NCBI GenBank assembly: GCA_022606135.1
Contig: JABYQN010000008.1
Coordinates: 1,550,001 to 1,614,000, forward strand
DNA: 64,000 nt
Direction of reading: 5' to 3'
From: Fomes fomentarius
Lineage: Eukaryota; Basidiomycota; Agaricomycetes; Polyporales; Polyporaceae
Under the pieces are notes generated by a model. The model saw nothing but the letters and a program-made list of their open reading frames with translations, ran no database searches and was not told the DNA's origin. Below, one piece after another: positions 47,635-61,625 of this stretch. Both the position numbers and the translations under genes were made by a program. Each line of letters starts with the position of its first letter. The first letter of the stretch is position 1.

Positions 47635-48303
47635 ATGCCTTCCCGCCAAGTCCACAAGCGCGCTGCCGACATCGTCGTCCGCCCCATGGGGCGCGGGTCT
47701 CGTGCAACCACGAAGACGGTTCTCGGGACGATGAGCGAGCTCAACCGACATGCTCCTCTCGTGAGTTGTTCTGCCGCCTTAAGCTTTCTCGTATGTTTTG
47801 ATTGTCCATTGACTGGTCACTGGTGTCATCGCAGGAGGATATTGCTCCCCACTTGATCGTGGACAACCCGAAGCCATGGAAGCAGGCTAGTCGAGCCGCA
47901 CCGCGACTCGGGCGGGCGAACCGCCGTAACGCCGGACGGGATGACGGGAGGACGTGGGTCTCGCGCCGCTTCGTCTGCGGCGCGGCGATGGAATCGGAAT
48001 GGGACGGGCCATCGGAAGAGGACACAGACGCGGACGAGGAGTGGGCGCAAGACCCACCAGCAAAGTCGCGCAGTCCACCTCCGGTGGAATTCTGCCTCAT
48101 GGACATTGCTCGGCCGGCCAAACAGCGAGGTGCGTACACTAAAGGATAGTTGGGGAGGGGCATGATGCTGAACAATGGCATTTCCAGGTTCGCCGCGGGG
48201 TTATGCAGTCGTAGGCCGTGCAGGTACTCTGCTTCCTCTAGAAGACGAGTGGGAAATTCTGGCCGGAGACGACGACGACGAATGGGAGAGTGTGGTAGCA
48301 TGA
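47635..48303 (+). CDS. orphan protein, paralogue 2 (IVVRP / GRDDG family)
   Basis: Three exons join in phase: 47635-47760, 47835-48129 and 48188-48303, giving 178 aa. Starts MPSRQVHKRAADIVVRPMGR. The core has PHLIVDNPKPWKQASR then RRNAGRDDGRTWVSRRF, and MDIARPAKQRG abuts intron 2. The short C-terminus is acidic and Trp-containing (EDEWEILAGDDDDEWES). Intron positions and phases are identical to the paralogue at 21285-22086, and both genes have a TATA box at a similar distance. No known domain. The two lie about 26 kb apart on the same strand; this copy is 42 residues shorter, mostly at the C-terminus. Function unknown; small size and divergence suggest a lineage-restricted, fast-evolving family. 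Confidence 0.82.
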
Positions 48304-48529
48304 TGAGCTATAGAGGTCTACTTGGATGTCATGAAATTACTAGTCGTAGTCTACACTTGAGTTAAGTAGCAGTAGAAGATGACGGAGTGCCGTAATAATC
48401 TAATGATCGGGTTTTCGGTGTTGAGCTTCACTATATCTCAACTATCGAAACGACAGGATAACGTGAAAGTACAACGGCGATGATAGGAGAAGTAGACACC
48501 AAAAGAACAAACCATTAGCGGGTTTGAAC

Positions 48530-48615
48530 TGCCCCAGTGAGGCTCGAACTCACGACCTTCCGATTAAACGGTGAACGTAACAGTCGGACGCTGTAACCAA
48601 CTCAGCCATGGGGCA
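48530..48615 (-). tRNA. tRNA-Asn(GTT) with 13-nt intron
   Basis: Minus-strand cloverleaf of 86 nt. The acceptor stem pairs TGCCCCA with TGGGGCA. The D arm is GCTGAGTTGGTTACAGC, the anticodon stem is TCCGA/TCGGA and the T arm is GTGAG-TTCGAGC-CTCAC. The mature anticodon loop is CTGTTAA, so the anticodon is GTT (Asn). A 13-nt intron sits after the A following the anticodon, the canonical nuclear tRNA intron site. Box B (GTTCGAGCC) is intact. Confidence 0.95.
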
Positions 48616-48687
48616 CGCCTTTTAGTTGATGTGCAAAGCAATATAACATCATACCTCTTTGGTTCACTGGGAGGATCTCGAGCGAGG

Positions 48688-50862
48688 ATGGTGAACTTGA
48701 TTCCTTCATCCCCGACCGCGCCCGAGTGGACCACCATGGCTAGCTTTGCAACGGACCCGGGCCACGCCGATACACATCTTGAGTCTGACGCTGTCGCTGC
48801 TGACTCCACGCACTCGCAGAACGGCCAGGACGGCACAGACCAGCTCGGGAATGGAGAACACGACACGGACAACGATGGTCCCGGCAAGAAAAAGAAAGGA
48901 ACAAAACGGAGAAAGGTCAACCATGCATGCCTCTACTGTCGCCGGAGCCATATGACCTGTGATGAGGGGCGTCCCTGTCAGCGATGGTGCGAGTCTTCCA
49001 ACAATCTTCGAATCTCACCACCAACTCTGAGACTGACCGGTGAGCCAGCATAAAGCGCGAAATCGGCCACCTTTGCCACGACGAACGGAGAGCTGCGGGC
49101 AAAGACAAGGCGTCTACCTCTTCTGCTCCTGCCCCAAACAATATCACGAATCCTCCGATAGACGTCGCGAGGCTTCCTGGCGAGTATACTTTTCACCCCC
49201 ATATTCCCCCGACAAACCTCTAACGCACCAGCCACGGGTTTGCTCCCTCGCAAACTTTTAGCGGGGCAGTACGGATCCGCTTCGGTCCCCATGAACTCGA
49301 CATGGCCTGGGATGGGCTTGGGCATGGCACAAGGTGGATGGTTATACCCACCAGAGACTCTGAGCAACGAGTTCTCTGTCCTCTCGTGAGTGTCTTCCTG
49401 TGAGCTGCGCGTGAGTTCAATTGGGTGGAGGTGTGCATTATGTTCCTTCATCTGAACTATGCGCAGACCAGTAATATCCATGTGCAAAGTATACGAGAAA
49501 TTCCCTCAACTTTTGTTCATGCTCTCTCGAAGTTGATGCACACTGGACCCCATGCTCGATGACGCAGAACACTGACGGAGTACTCACAGGGACTTCCTTG
49601 AGTCATTAGACGACGGATCATTTTTCAGTCAGCCCTCTGCAGTTGCCCCCTCAATGATGTCCAGCCCCACATATGCCAACCCGGTCTCACTTGGAGTCGA
49701 CAACCCGTACATCACCCAGCCAGCAGGTCTTCCCGCACCAACCAATGCGGCAACTCCTGGTCCTGGTCCCGGGAGCCCAGAACGTGACCGTGACAGGGCA
49801 GAAGAGCCTGCACCCGTCGTGCTCCCTGCCGCTACCAAGACGGAACGTTTCTTCCTCACGGCTGCCGATCAGGCCTCAGGTTCGCGCAATGAGCGGCTGA
49901 ACATGGTCATCCGTAGTAAGTACGAGGCCGGGCTGCTCAAGCCTTATAACTACGTCAAGGGTTATGCAAGATTATCCCGCTGGATGGACAGAAAGTACGT
50001 CTGTGCATGTGTGTAGAATCATCTGCCAGGCTCACTCATGTGGTGTAGTGTGTCCCAAGAATCGAAGCAGAAAATTCTACAGCCATTGTCTGTTCTCAGG
50101 CCCAAATTCAGAGTGAGCCTCCGATTATCTGCATGGCACGTTGCTAACCGCTCTTTCAGGCGATAGCTCAATCAGAGTCTCTAACAGATATTGTACGCAC
50201 GCCCGTGGATGTCCAGGACCACTGAACGCGTTCGCTTACCCCTCTCTAGGACCTGGTCTTCATTGAGGAAGCTTTCGAGCGCCTGCTCTTGGACTATGAC
50301 CGTGTGTTCTCAGCCATGGCGATTCCTGCATGTCTTTGGCGCCGTACTGGCGAGATCTACAAGGCCAATCGCGAATTTGCTGAGCTGGTCGGGGTGGACG
50401 GGTACATGTTGCGTGATGTACGTCCAAGATCCTTCCGTCCTCTGAGTTTGGCTCTCTATTGAGAGGACGCTGAAGCCACGTCTCTGGTCAGGGTCGACTA
50501 TGCATCTACGAGCTCATGGCCGAGGACGCAGCTGTGAATTACTGGGAGGTGCGGATCGCGCCCGCTGTCATCGCGTTACGCTCGCTGACTGAACGCTGTG
50601 GCTAACGCCTCACCTCCGGCACGTACCACGTACATAGAAATACGGCAACGTGGCATTTGACTCGAACCAAAAGGCGGTCCTGACCTCGTGCATGCTCCGC
50701 TTTAAACCGCTCTTGCCTTCGTCTGGCGCGGTGACGCCTGCACGGGGCAAGGAGCCGCCGCCGAATGAGGAGGGCTTCATCAGCTGCTGCTTCTCGTTCA
50801 CCATCCGACGCGACCCATATGGCATCCCGACGCTCATCGTCGGGAACTTCATCAAGTGTTAG
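48688..50862 (+). CDS. ert1: ERT1/AcuK-type Zn2Cys6-PAS transcription factor
   Basis: Fungal regulator of gluconeogenesis and non-fermentable carbon use (ERT1/AcuK/AcuM group). Nine exons join in phase: 48688-48986, 49049-49179, 49232-49385, 49590-49994, 50049-50112, 50160-50192, 50250-50417, 50492-50548 and 50638-50862, giving 511 aa. After an acidic N-terminus and a KKKKGTKRRK signal, the Zn2Cys6 cluster spans intron 1: CLYCRRSHMTCDEGRPCQRC then IKREIGHLC. Its spacing CX2CX6CX5CX2CX8C is that of this group. Further family blocks are SNEFSVLS-DFLESLDDGSFF and LLKPYNYVKGYARLSRWMD. The PAS domain is at about residues 345-500, with FERLLLDYDRVFSAMAIPAC, YKANREFAELVGV and FTIRRDPYGIPTLIVGNFIK. 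Intron 2 (49180-49231) only works with a GC donor. Confidence 0.9.
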
Positions 50863-51829
50863 ACCTCATCAGGAACTCCCCCAAGTGCCATTCCTCGTCT
50901 AGAGCGTCCACATATTTCCACTCCAAACTTTCAATATTCCCGTAGACTTGTGCTCTTGTTTTCCTTTGTGTCTGTCATCGAGCTTGCTTTCGCTAATTTA
51001 TCTCTAGCGTACCATGACGCCCGCTGTGCGCACCTTGCGGCGCGTGCAGTTGGCAGCTGTAATCTGGGCTCTGCGCAGTATGTCTTCTGTTGTACTTTGT
51101 TTGCGTTGACTCCGCCGTTGTTAGACACAAGCTAGCAGTTTGAAGACCAGTGAAGAATGAGAATGTACATTGCTGTTCACACACGCTTTATTGGTTTCGG
51201 TCGTCTGACTGCGCTGCAAGACGCACGTTCGCGTATGGTTTTCTCAACATCACCGCAGTTGGCAGAAGGTTGTACTGTTTGTTCCCGGTAGACCCGGCCT
51301 TATGCATTGATCTTCCACCGTTGTCCTGGAAAGTTCCTACCCTCATCAGCGCTCAGCGGTCGTCCCGGGTCCGTGCATTGGATCCGGTGCAGACGGACCT
51401 TGACCGCCGTCGCAGCCATCTTCTCTTCAACGATGCTGTTACTGGGGTACACGTGCCATCCCCCCAATTCATGAGTAGCAAATTACTGGTAGAGTGTCTT
51501 TGAATATATGTCCTTATGGAGTATGGCCCTACTCGGGTGTTTGCCGTTCGGCCATTGTTGTCTGTTCGCAGTGGACACCGCAGTTGTGAATTGTATCGCT
51601 GGTCTCAGGCGGCTACAGCCGTCCGCCCCAGAACGGCGCGCTGGAGCAGGAACCAATTGTTGTTGCCAGACGCGTGAAACAAGCCTTGCCGGAACCGAGC
51701 GCGAAGATCGCTGACTAGTAGAGATGTGGATGTATACAGACAGTTCTGCATCGACACTACTTCATCTTTGCTCTTACCTGCCGCTCGCGACCACACTCTC
51801 CTTCCCTCTTATACCCGCATGGCTATTTC
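50863..51829. other. intergenic, ert1 to plc1
   Basis: Nearly 1 kb with only short unsupported frames. It holds the ert1 3' UTR and the PLC promoter. Confidence 0.5.
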
Positions 51830-54800
51830 ATGAATATCCATGCCTCCAGTTCGTCGACGCTCGGCATGGCAAAGGACTCCAACCCGCCACGCCCGCGTAT
51901 ACTGCACCGCGCCCGGAACCTGCTCACGACAAAGGGCGAGCCCGTACCAGCGATAGCGGACACCCTCCTCGCTGCCAACCCCGATCCCGGCTATGTACCA
52001 CTACGACGGCGGAGAACGGAGGGCGGGACTGGCTTCGGAGGGTCCATACGGCGCACGTTGAGCCAGGTGAAGGATGTGGGGACGACCGTCGCGCGCCGCG
52101 CGAGCTTCAAGCGTTCTCCCTCGTCGCCGCCGCCCACCGCGTACGCAAAGACACCTGTCGTGCTGGAAGAGAAAGCGGCGGGAGAGAGCGCAACGTTCAC
52201 GCTCTCGCCAGTGTACTGGGTGAAGCGGAGGAAGAGCCACCGCCGCGCCCAGTCTGAGTCTCTGCCCACGCGGCCCAAAGTCGATCACGCTGTGCCGGGC
52301 GACAACAGACTGAGCTTGAGTGGCCCCTCCCCTTTCCTCCCCTTTCCAGACCGTCCAGCACAGACCAGGATGTCCTCTCTTCCCGAGTCTCACTCTGTCG
52401 AGCAGCAGCAGCACGAGCAACAACAACAGCAACAACAGCAACAGCAACAGCAGACGCAGGCTCAGATATCTGTGCCTGCGGTCGCGCAGCCCGCGTCTGG
52501 CTTGGACGCCACCGTGCCGCCGCTGCTGCAGCAGGGCGTGCCGATGCTCAAGGTGTCCGCCAAGAAGCAGAAACGATACGTCTTCAGGCTCGATCCCGAC
52601 CAAGGACAGATTGTATGGGAGTCCAAGAAGCTGCGATATAGTGAGTGCTTTCTTCTGATGGTCCCCGTACCCGTGGCTCTCCCACCAGCCATCTTCTTCA
52701 TCGCCCACACGCTCTGTACAACAAGGTGTAGATGTCCCATTCGAACGACACTTCATCCCTTTTCAATTAATTGCCCCCGTCCCCGTGCCCGTCCTATCGA
52801 AGATCACCCCCATCGCCTGTGTGTGCTACCGGCATCGGAGCTTCCCCCCTGTCGTGTGCTGCACTGCCAATGGCCCGATGCTAACATTATTGGTGCAGTT
52901 CCAATCGAGAACATCAAGGAGCTTCGTTCCGGTGCGGATGCACGCTACTACCGCGAGCAGTTCCAGCTCGCACAAGAGTACGAGGACAAATGGCTCACGA
53001 TTGTCTACATCCTCGATGGCGGCTACAAGACCCTACACTTGATCGCCGCCACCCGCGATGTTTTCCAGATGTGGGACGTCACTCTGCGCCGACTATATGC
53101 TATCCGGCAGCAGCTCATGAGCGGCCTGGGCAGCGCGGACGTGCGCCAGGCACTCTGGGAGAAGCAGTTCTGGAAAGGTGCAGATGATGAGAAGGACCAG
53201 CGGCTGGACTTTGACGACGTCGAACGCTTGTGCCGGCGACTGAACATCAATCCGTCTCGAGAAGATCTGCTCAGACGATTCAAGCAGGCAGACAGTCAGG
53301 AGAGGGGATACCTCGACTTTGCGGACTTCAAGCGCTTCGTGAAGTCCCTCAAGGCGCGTCCAGAGCTCGACAGGCTGTACAAGAAGATCGCAAATGGTGA
53401 CTCCGGCTTGGCTTTCGCTGCTTTCGAGCAATTCATGAGAACCTCGCAGAAGGTATGTCGCTTCCTTGTCACAGGGAGAGACGCTCATGAAGCCCTGGCT
53501 CGCAGTCTTCCCTGAGCCAACCTGAGCTGGAGCACCTCTTCCTGCGCTATGCTGTACCTGCCTCAGGCTCCGGGACTGTGCCCGGGTCCCCACCTCAGAC
53601 CTCGCTGGAATTTGCGATGCAATCCGTCTCTATTTCGGGGCAGCCGCAGTCTCCGCCAACGTCAGCAACCACCTCAGAGGGCCCTGCTTTACCCGCCGCA
53701 CCGTTCACAGTCGAGACTGCGAAGTTGTCATTGAGTAGTTTCACGACGTTCCTGTTGTCAGTGGACAACTCTGCGTTCACAGACCAGCATGGCCAGATCT
53801 ACCACGACATGACGCGACCCTTGCCAGAGTACTACATCTCATCGTCGCATAACACCTACCTCGTTGGACACCAGCTGGTCGGTGAGAGCACGATCGAGGG
53901 GTACATCCGCGCACTGCTTCACTCGTGTCGCTGTGTAGAACGTAAGTGATCTAATGGCGCCTCTCTAACTCAGGCTCACGACCGTCTATTCAGTGGACAT
54001 CTGGGATGGCGAGACTGAACCCATGGTATATCACGGCCGGACGCTGACGTCAAAGGTCTCTGTGCGCGACACGTGTGCAGCGATCATGAAGTATGCCTTC
54101 GTGGCCTCTCCGTACCCGATCATTCTATCCGCCGAGATTCACTGCGGTGTACAACAGCAGGAGCAGCTCGTGGGGATCATGAAGGAGGTCTTCGGCGACC
54201 ACCTCGTGTACGCCCCAGCGGATGGTCGCCCAAAGATCACGGCGCTCCCGAGTCCGGAAGATCTCAAGTACCGCGTGCTCGTCAAGGCGAAGAACCTGTA
54301 CGTCTCGGAAAGGCAGGGGGAGAAGGAAGTTCTAGTCGAGGCCGATTCCTCCACGTCCAATACAGACACCTCGGACAATGAAGTGGGGCAAGAGATCAAA
54401 CACGAGTGGCGGAAGGCGCGCGAGAACGAGGCTGAGCTCATCAAAGGTGTGTGTTGCCCTCGGCGGTGGTGGCTTCACCGGATTCCTGTGTATATCCAGA
54501 CCCCCTCGTGTCCATGCTCATCGCGTCTATCTCTCTAGACCTCAAGTCAGAGTTCAAGAAAGCACGCGGGGCCCTGCAGCGTGTACGTGGGGCGGGCTCG
54601 TCTAAGGCTGCGGTTCCAAGCTCTCCTCCAGCCGTGCCGCAGTCGCCCCCCGCACAGCCACCAAAGGTGAAGATGTCGATGGAACTCGTGGCCCTCCTCG
54701 TGTACACCGTTGGCGTGAAGTGTCGCGGACTAAACAAGAAGGAGGAATACGCGCCAGAGCACCTGTTCTCACTCTCGGAGAACACGGCGAACAGGCTGCT

Positions 54801-55784
54801 CAAGCAGGGCATGATAGACCTGATCAAGCACACCCGGACGCATCTCGTCAGGACGTACCCCAAGGGCACGCGCATCGGCTCGACGAACTACGAGCCGCAC
54901 CGGTACTGGTCGGCTGGGTGCCAGCTCGTTGCGCTCAACTGGCAGACGTTCGGTGAGTGACGGCTTATTTTCCGGAAGTTCGGAGGCCGAATACTGAGCG
55001 CTGGGTGTTCTTGTTCCATGACATGAAGACCTCGGTTACATGATCAACCACGCGATGTTCCAGCGGAATGGGCGTGCTGGGTATGTCTTGAAGCCAGCCC
55101 CTCTGCGGGGCACAGACAAGGCAAAGTTACAGCTTGGCACGTTGACTAAGCACTTCCTCAACATCACCGTACGTATTCCCCCTCATGCTGAGCTCGTGCA
55201 CTCTCACATATGCCTGTGGTCTAGGTCATATCCGCACAGCAGCTTCCGCGCCCGAAGGACTCGGAAGGGCGCGAGATCATCGACAAGTCCATCATCGATC
55301 CCTTCATCGAAGTCTCGATTCACATCCCGGACTGGACGCACTCGCCATTCCACCCCGACTCGACCGCAGACGCGAACGCGCCTCCGACGACGGGCACCGC
55401 GGCCGCGATCGCGGCGACGTCCGCGCGCACGGTGACGTGCAAGACGGGCGTGGTGAAGAACAACGGGTTCAACCCGGTCTGGGAGCAGCAGATCTGCCTC
55501 CCGTTCGACCTCGTCGGGGACATGAAAGACCTTGTGTTCGTGCGCTTCGCGGTCAAGCAGGAGGACAAGGACGACGACGAGCCCCTCGCGGTGTACTGCG
55601 CCAGCTTGGGCAGCCTCAACCTCGGTACGATCTTTGTTTCTCCTGCGCGTGGATGTTGAGAGCGAGATCTGACGGAGTTATGCTCACAGGTTATCGCCAC
55701 CTCCCGCTGCACGACGCACAGCTCTCGCAGTACCTGTTCTCCACGCTCTTCGTCAAGATCGAGGTCGAGGACGCCGCTGCCTGA
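51830..55784 (+). CDS. plc1: phosphoinositide-specific phospholipase C (delta type)
   Basis: Hydrolyses PI(4,5)P2 to diacylglycerol and inositol trisphosphate at the plasma membrane. Eight exons join in phase: 51830-52640, 52899-53452, 53506-53941, 53994-54446, 54539-54952, 55029-55168, 55225-55624 and 55690-55784, giving 1100 aa. An N-terminal disordered, basic region with a polyglutamine run is followed by a PH domain (about 240-360), EF-hands (about 375-455; KDQRLDFDDVERLC, ERGYLDFADFKRF), catalytic X box (about 560-720; PEYYISSSHNTYLVGHQL with the first catalytic His, ELDIWDG, YHGRTLTS with the second, ILSAEIHCG), Y box (about 795-920; YWSAGCQLVALNWQTFD, NHAMFQRNGRAGYVLKP) and C2 domain (about 935-1090; NNGFNPVWEQQ). 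Intron 1 is 258 nt, long for this genome, and has no stop in frame. An alternative start is the ATG at 51866. Confidence 0.95.
52410..52456 (+). repeat. CAG/CAA microsatellite encoding polyglutamine in plc1
   Basis: A CAG/CAA run encodes about twelve consecutive glutamines plus flanking Gln/His, just ahead of the PH domain. Such runs are length-variable between strains. Confidence 0.85.
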
Positions 55785-56448
55785 GGCACGTCCTGTCCTA
55801 CCGGGTATCTCAATCACGTCTTCCCCACTCCTGACACACCAACACCAACTCGCCTCCTGCATCGCACGCATCACGCATTCCGCATCTACGCTATCTTACT
55901 ATCTATCTCCGCGCATCTCCTGTTCTTGCTCTGTCTGTATATCACCGTGCTTTCTTTACATACTGTGTAGTAAGTAGTAGTAGAGGCGCCGCTCCTTTCC
56001 CCTGCCCCTCGACCCCTCGACCCCTCCCCATCGTTCGCTCCACATCTGACGAGAGAATCCACGACAGCCTCACTGACCATTAACCAGATACCGTATTCTG
56101 CCTATTTCTCGGCGGCCGAGATCTGTACATACACTGTATACAACGCGCAGCAGCAGCACTACTACCACTACCACAACTGCAATCACAACAGTAGTAGCCT
56201 ACATGGACCTCATAATTATGTCTTCTCGCGTTCTTTCGTGGTCTGTCCGAGGCTGAGCTTCCTTGGACTTGTTGCGTTGACGTAAGCGCAAGCGCAATCT
56301 AGATCATTTGAACGGACGTGGGGGAGCAGATATATAGAGACAGCAATGTTACAGCAGGCTACGGATACGGTAAGTAGATCATGGTAGGGGCGTCGTGTAG
56401 AAGAACAGAGACCAAGGCGAGTCGAGCGGAGAGAGCAGAGTGGATAAA
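55785..56448. other. convergent 3' region after plc1
   Basis: About 660 bp, with pyrimidine-rich DNA and a short ACTACCACTACCAC simple repeat near 56158-56173. It holds the 3' ends of plc1 and of the minus-strand coiled-coil gene. No gene is seen. Confidence 0.45.
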
Positions 56449-57679
56449 TCAGAGGAGATGAAAGATGAGAGGAGATGAGAGGAGGTGATTACAACTGCAG
56501 ACGGGGATGCTCCAGTGATTGTATTGGGCCATGCATGACGCGGACGCGATTGACGATCGATCGGCAGGGCGATCGCACACTGCGATGCGTGTTTCTTGTT
56601 TCTTAACGTCTCTACTTGAGAGGAGGAGGCGAGGGCGGACCTGTGGGGATCGATGGCAGACACGGCACATGTAAGAAGGGACGATAGGAGCACACGCGAG
56701 CCGGGAGGAACGCAACGCACCAAACAGGCCGGATCGAGAGACGGGGATGTCTCCAGGGAGCGGCGCAGAAGCTGACCCCGCGATCGGGACGGGCGACAAC
56801 AGCGGATTCGCTACGCAACACAAAGACACGGGCACAGACCGCATGAGCACGCTAGCTGATTGTAATACCACAGCAGATAAAACGAAGACGAAGGAGACGG
56901 AGACGTACGCTTCCACTGCGCCCACGCGGGCAGATTCGCGGCCTCGGGCGGCGGGGGGAGGGCAGGCGGGGCGGCAGCGGGGGCGGGGAGGGCCTTGGCC
57001 TTGGCCTTTGCTCGACGCTCTTCGCGTTTGTGCACCGTGCGCCACGCGGGCCGCGCGGGTGCGGCGTCTTCGATCACGCTGGGCGCGGGCGGCGGGGCAG
57101 GAGAGGCCGGTGCGGGCTCTTCGTGCTGCATATATCCCATATCGAGAGTCAAAGTCAGCGTGTAGGAGAACTTGAGAAGGGAGACAAGGGGACGGGGGGA
57201 CGCACCTTAGGCATCCAATCTGGATTGTACTCCGAGGGCCCGCCGCCATACTTGGACTTGACGGCCATAAGCTCTGCGATCTCACTGTGCACCCCACCGA
57301 CCGACCGACCCAGCAGCCAATGCGGACCCACGCAAAAGACGATGCGCAGAAGAACCCAACCGAGATGTTTTCCTTGAGCATGTGTTGCAGGACCTCAACA
57401 AAGGATCGAGTAGAAAAGGGTACGCACTACTGCAGCTGGCGGCGCTCGTCTCTGAGCTTCCCGACCTCGGCGAGGAGGATGCGCACTTCGCTCGCGAGCG
57501 CCTTGCTGAAGTCGTTCAGATACCTGCCACCCCCATCACCACACAAAAAAAAACACCACCGCGCGTGCTCAACGTTAGATACATGTAACAATACCGGCCA
57601 GGATCTCTTCAATTAAGGGGGAAGAGGGGACATGAGCGTACTTTGGAGGGGCAGGGTAGTTTCCCTTCTGCGACGACAT
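56449..57679 (-). CDS. small coiled-coil / proline-rich protein
   Basis: Exons join in phase: 57679-57642 (MSSQKGNYPAPP), 57523-57428, 57284-57206, 57125-56909 and one starting at 56810. The protein opens MSSQKGNYPAPPKYLNDFSK, then forms a helix with heptads (SEVRILLAEVGKLRDERRQL, QYEIAELMAVKSKYGGG). Next come PSEYNPDWMPK, Ala/Pro-rich DNA, and a basic helix WRTVHKREERRAKAKAKAL, ending WAQWK. The 3' end is unresolved: frames end at 56449 (longer) or 56612 (TGPPSPPPLK). About 170 residues are certain. I recognise no domain. The coiled coil plus proline-rich tail suggests a scaffold or adaptor, possibly cytoskeletal, which is inference. Confidence 0.7.
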
Positions 57680-58613
57680 CGTGCTGTGCGTACGTACGAG
57701 TTCACGTTTGTCTCCACAGTATTACAACGTTCCGCAGCTCGTCAGAGTCTCTCGCCAAAGCCAAAGCAGGATCCAGGCAGTCGTAAGGACGCAGAGGACA
57801 GCAGACAGTCGAGGTGGGCGGTTCCGGGCGTGAAGAGGACGTCGAAGGCTGTGGACAAGGTGCGTTCGCTTTACATTGAGGGCGCCTATCTGCAGACGAT
57901 GTACTGGGCTACTACCGCCGTGCGCCACGAGGCCGCCGCGTCCTATCTTGCCTGCCTTTCTCATCCATCTTGCATGGTTTGGAGTACCGTACCTCGCCGC
58001 ACGGTACACCTGTCTTGTACAGACAAACACAAGCATGCACTGCGACGTGGAGAAAAGGGAGCCAGAGATAATTAAATCCATTCAACTGAAGGGGTGCAGG
58101 CCAATATTAGCGTGCGCATGCGAGTAGTTGCGATGGCTGGATGGTGAGACAGAGACAAGAAAGAGACATGGAGAGAGGGGTGGGGAGAGATCGAGCGAGG
58201 AAAGGAGAAGAAGGAAATCAAGACGGACGGGTCGACGGTGTACAAGTACAAGTACAAGGTGCGGTGATGCGGAAGGATCAGCTATCTACATGTGAAAAGA
58301 TGAAGGTACGATTGTGGTCGCCAACATAACGGTGGATGAGGCGATAGGGATATGAGCTGGGGATGAGGTACAGGCAACAGCATCGTGGTAGATAACAGCT
58401 AACACGAGCTGGAGTGTTGGTATGGACAATGTGCAGGAGGAGGAGACTCGGAAGGGGAGGGGAGGGGAAGGAAGAAAATAGATATGCACGAACGAGGAGA
58501 GCATGACAGCAGGTGCGGGGTTGGTATGCAGGTACCGTGACACTTAGGGAGAACTCTGTGCTCACTGACCGACTGACTGGCGAGTACTGACACTGACCAG
58601 TGACTGTTCACGC
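57680..58613. other. intergenic, upstream of coiled-coil gene
   Basis: About 930 bp between the GH1 stop and the start of the coiled-coil gene; both are minus strand. Purine-rich stretches (58150-58215, 58440-58485). No gene is supported. Confidence 0.45.
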
Positions 58614-61625
<3,012 letters not shown>

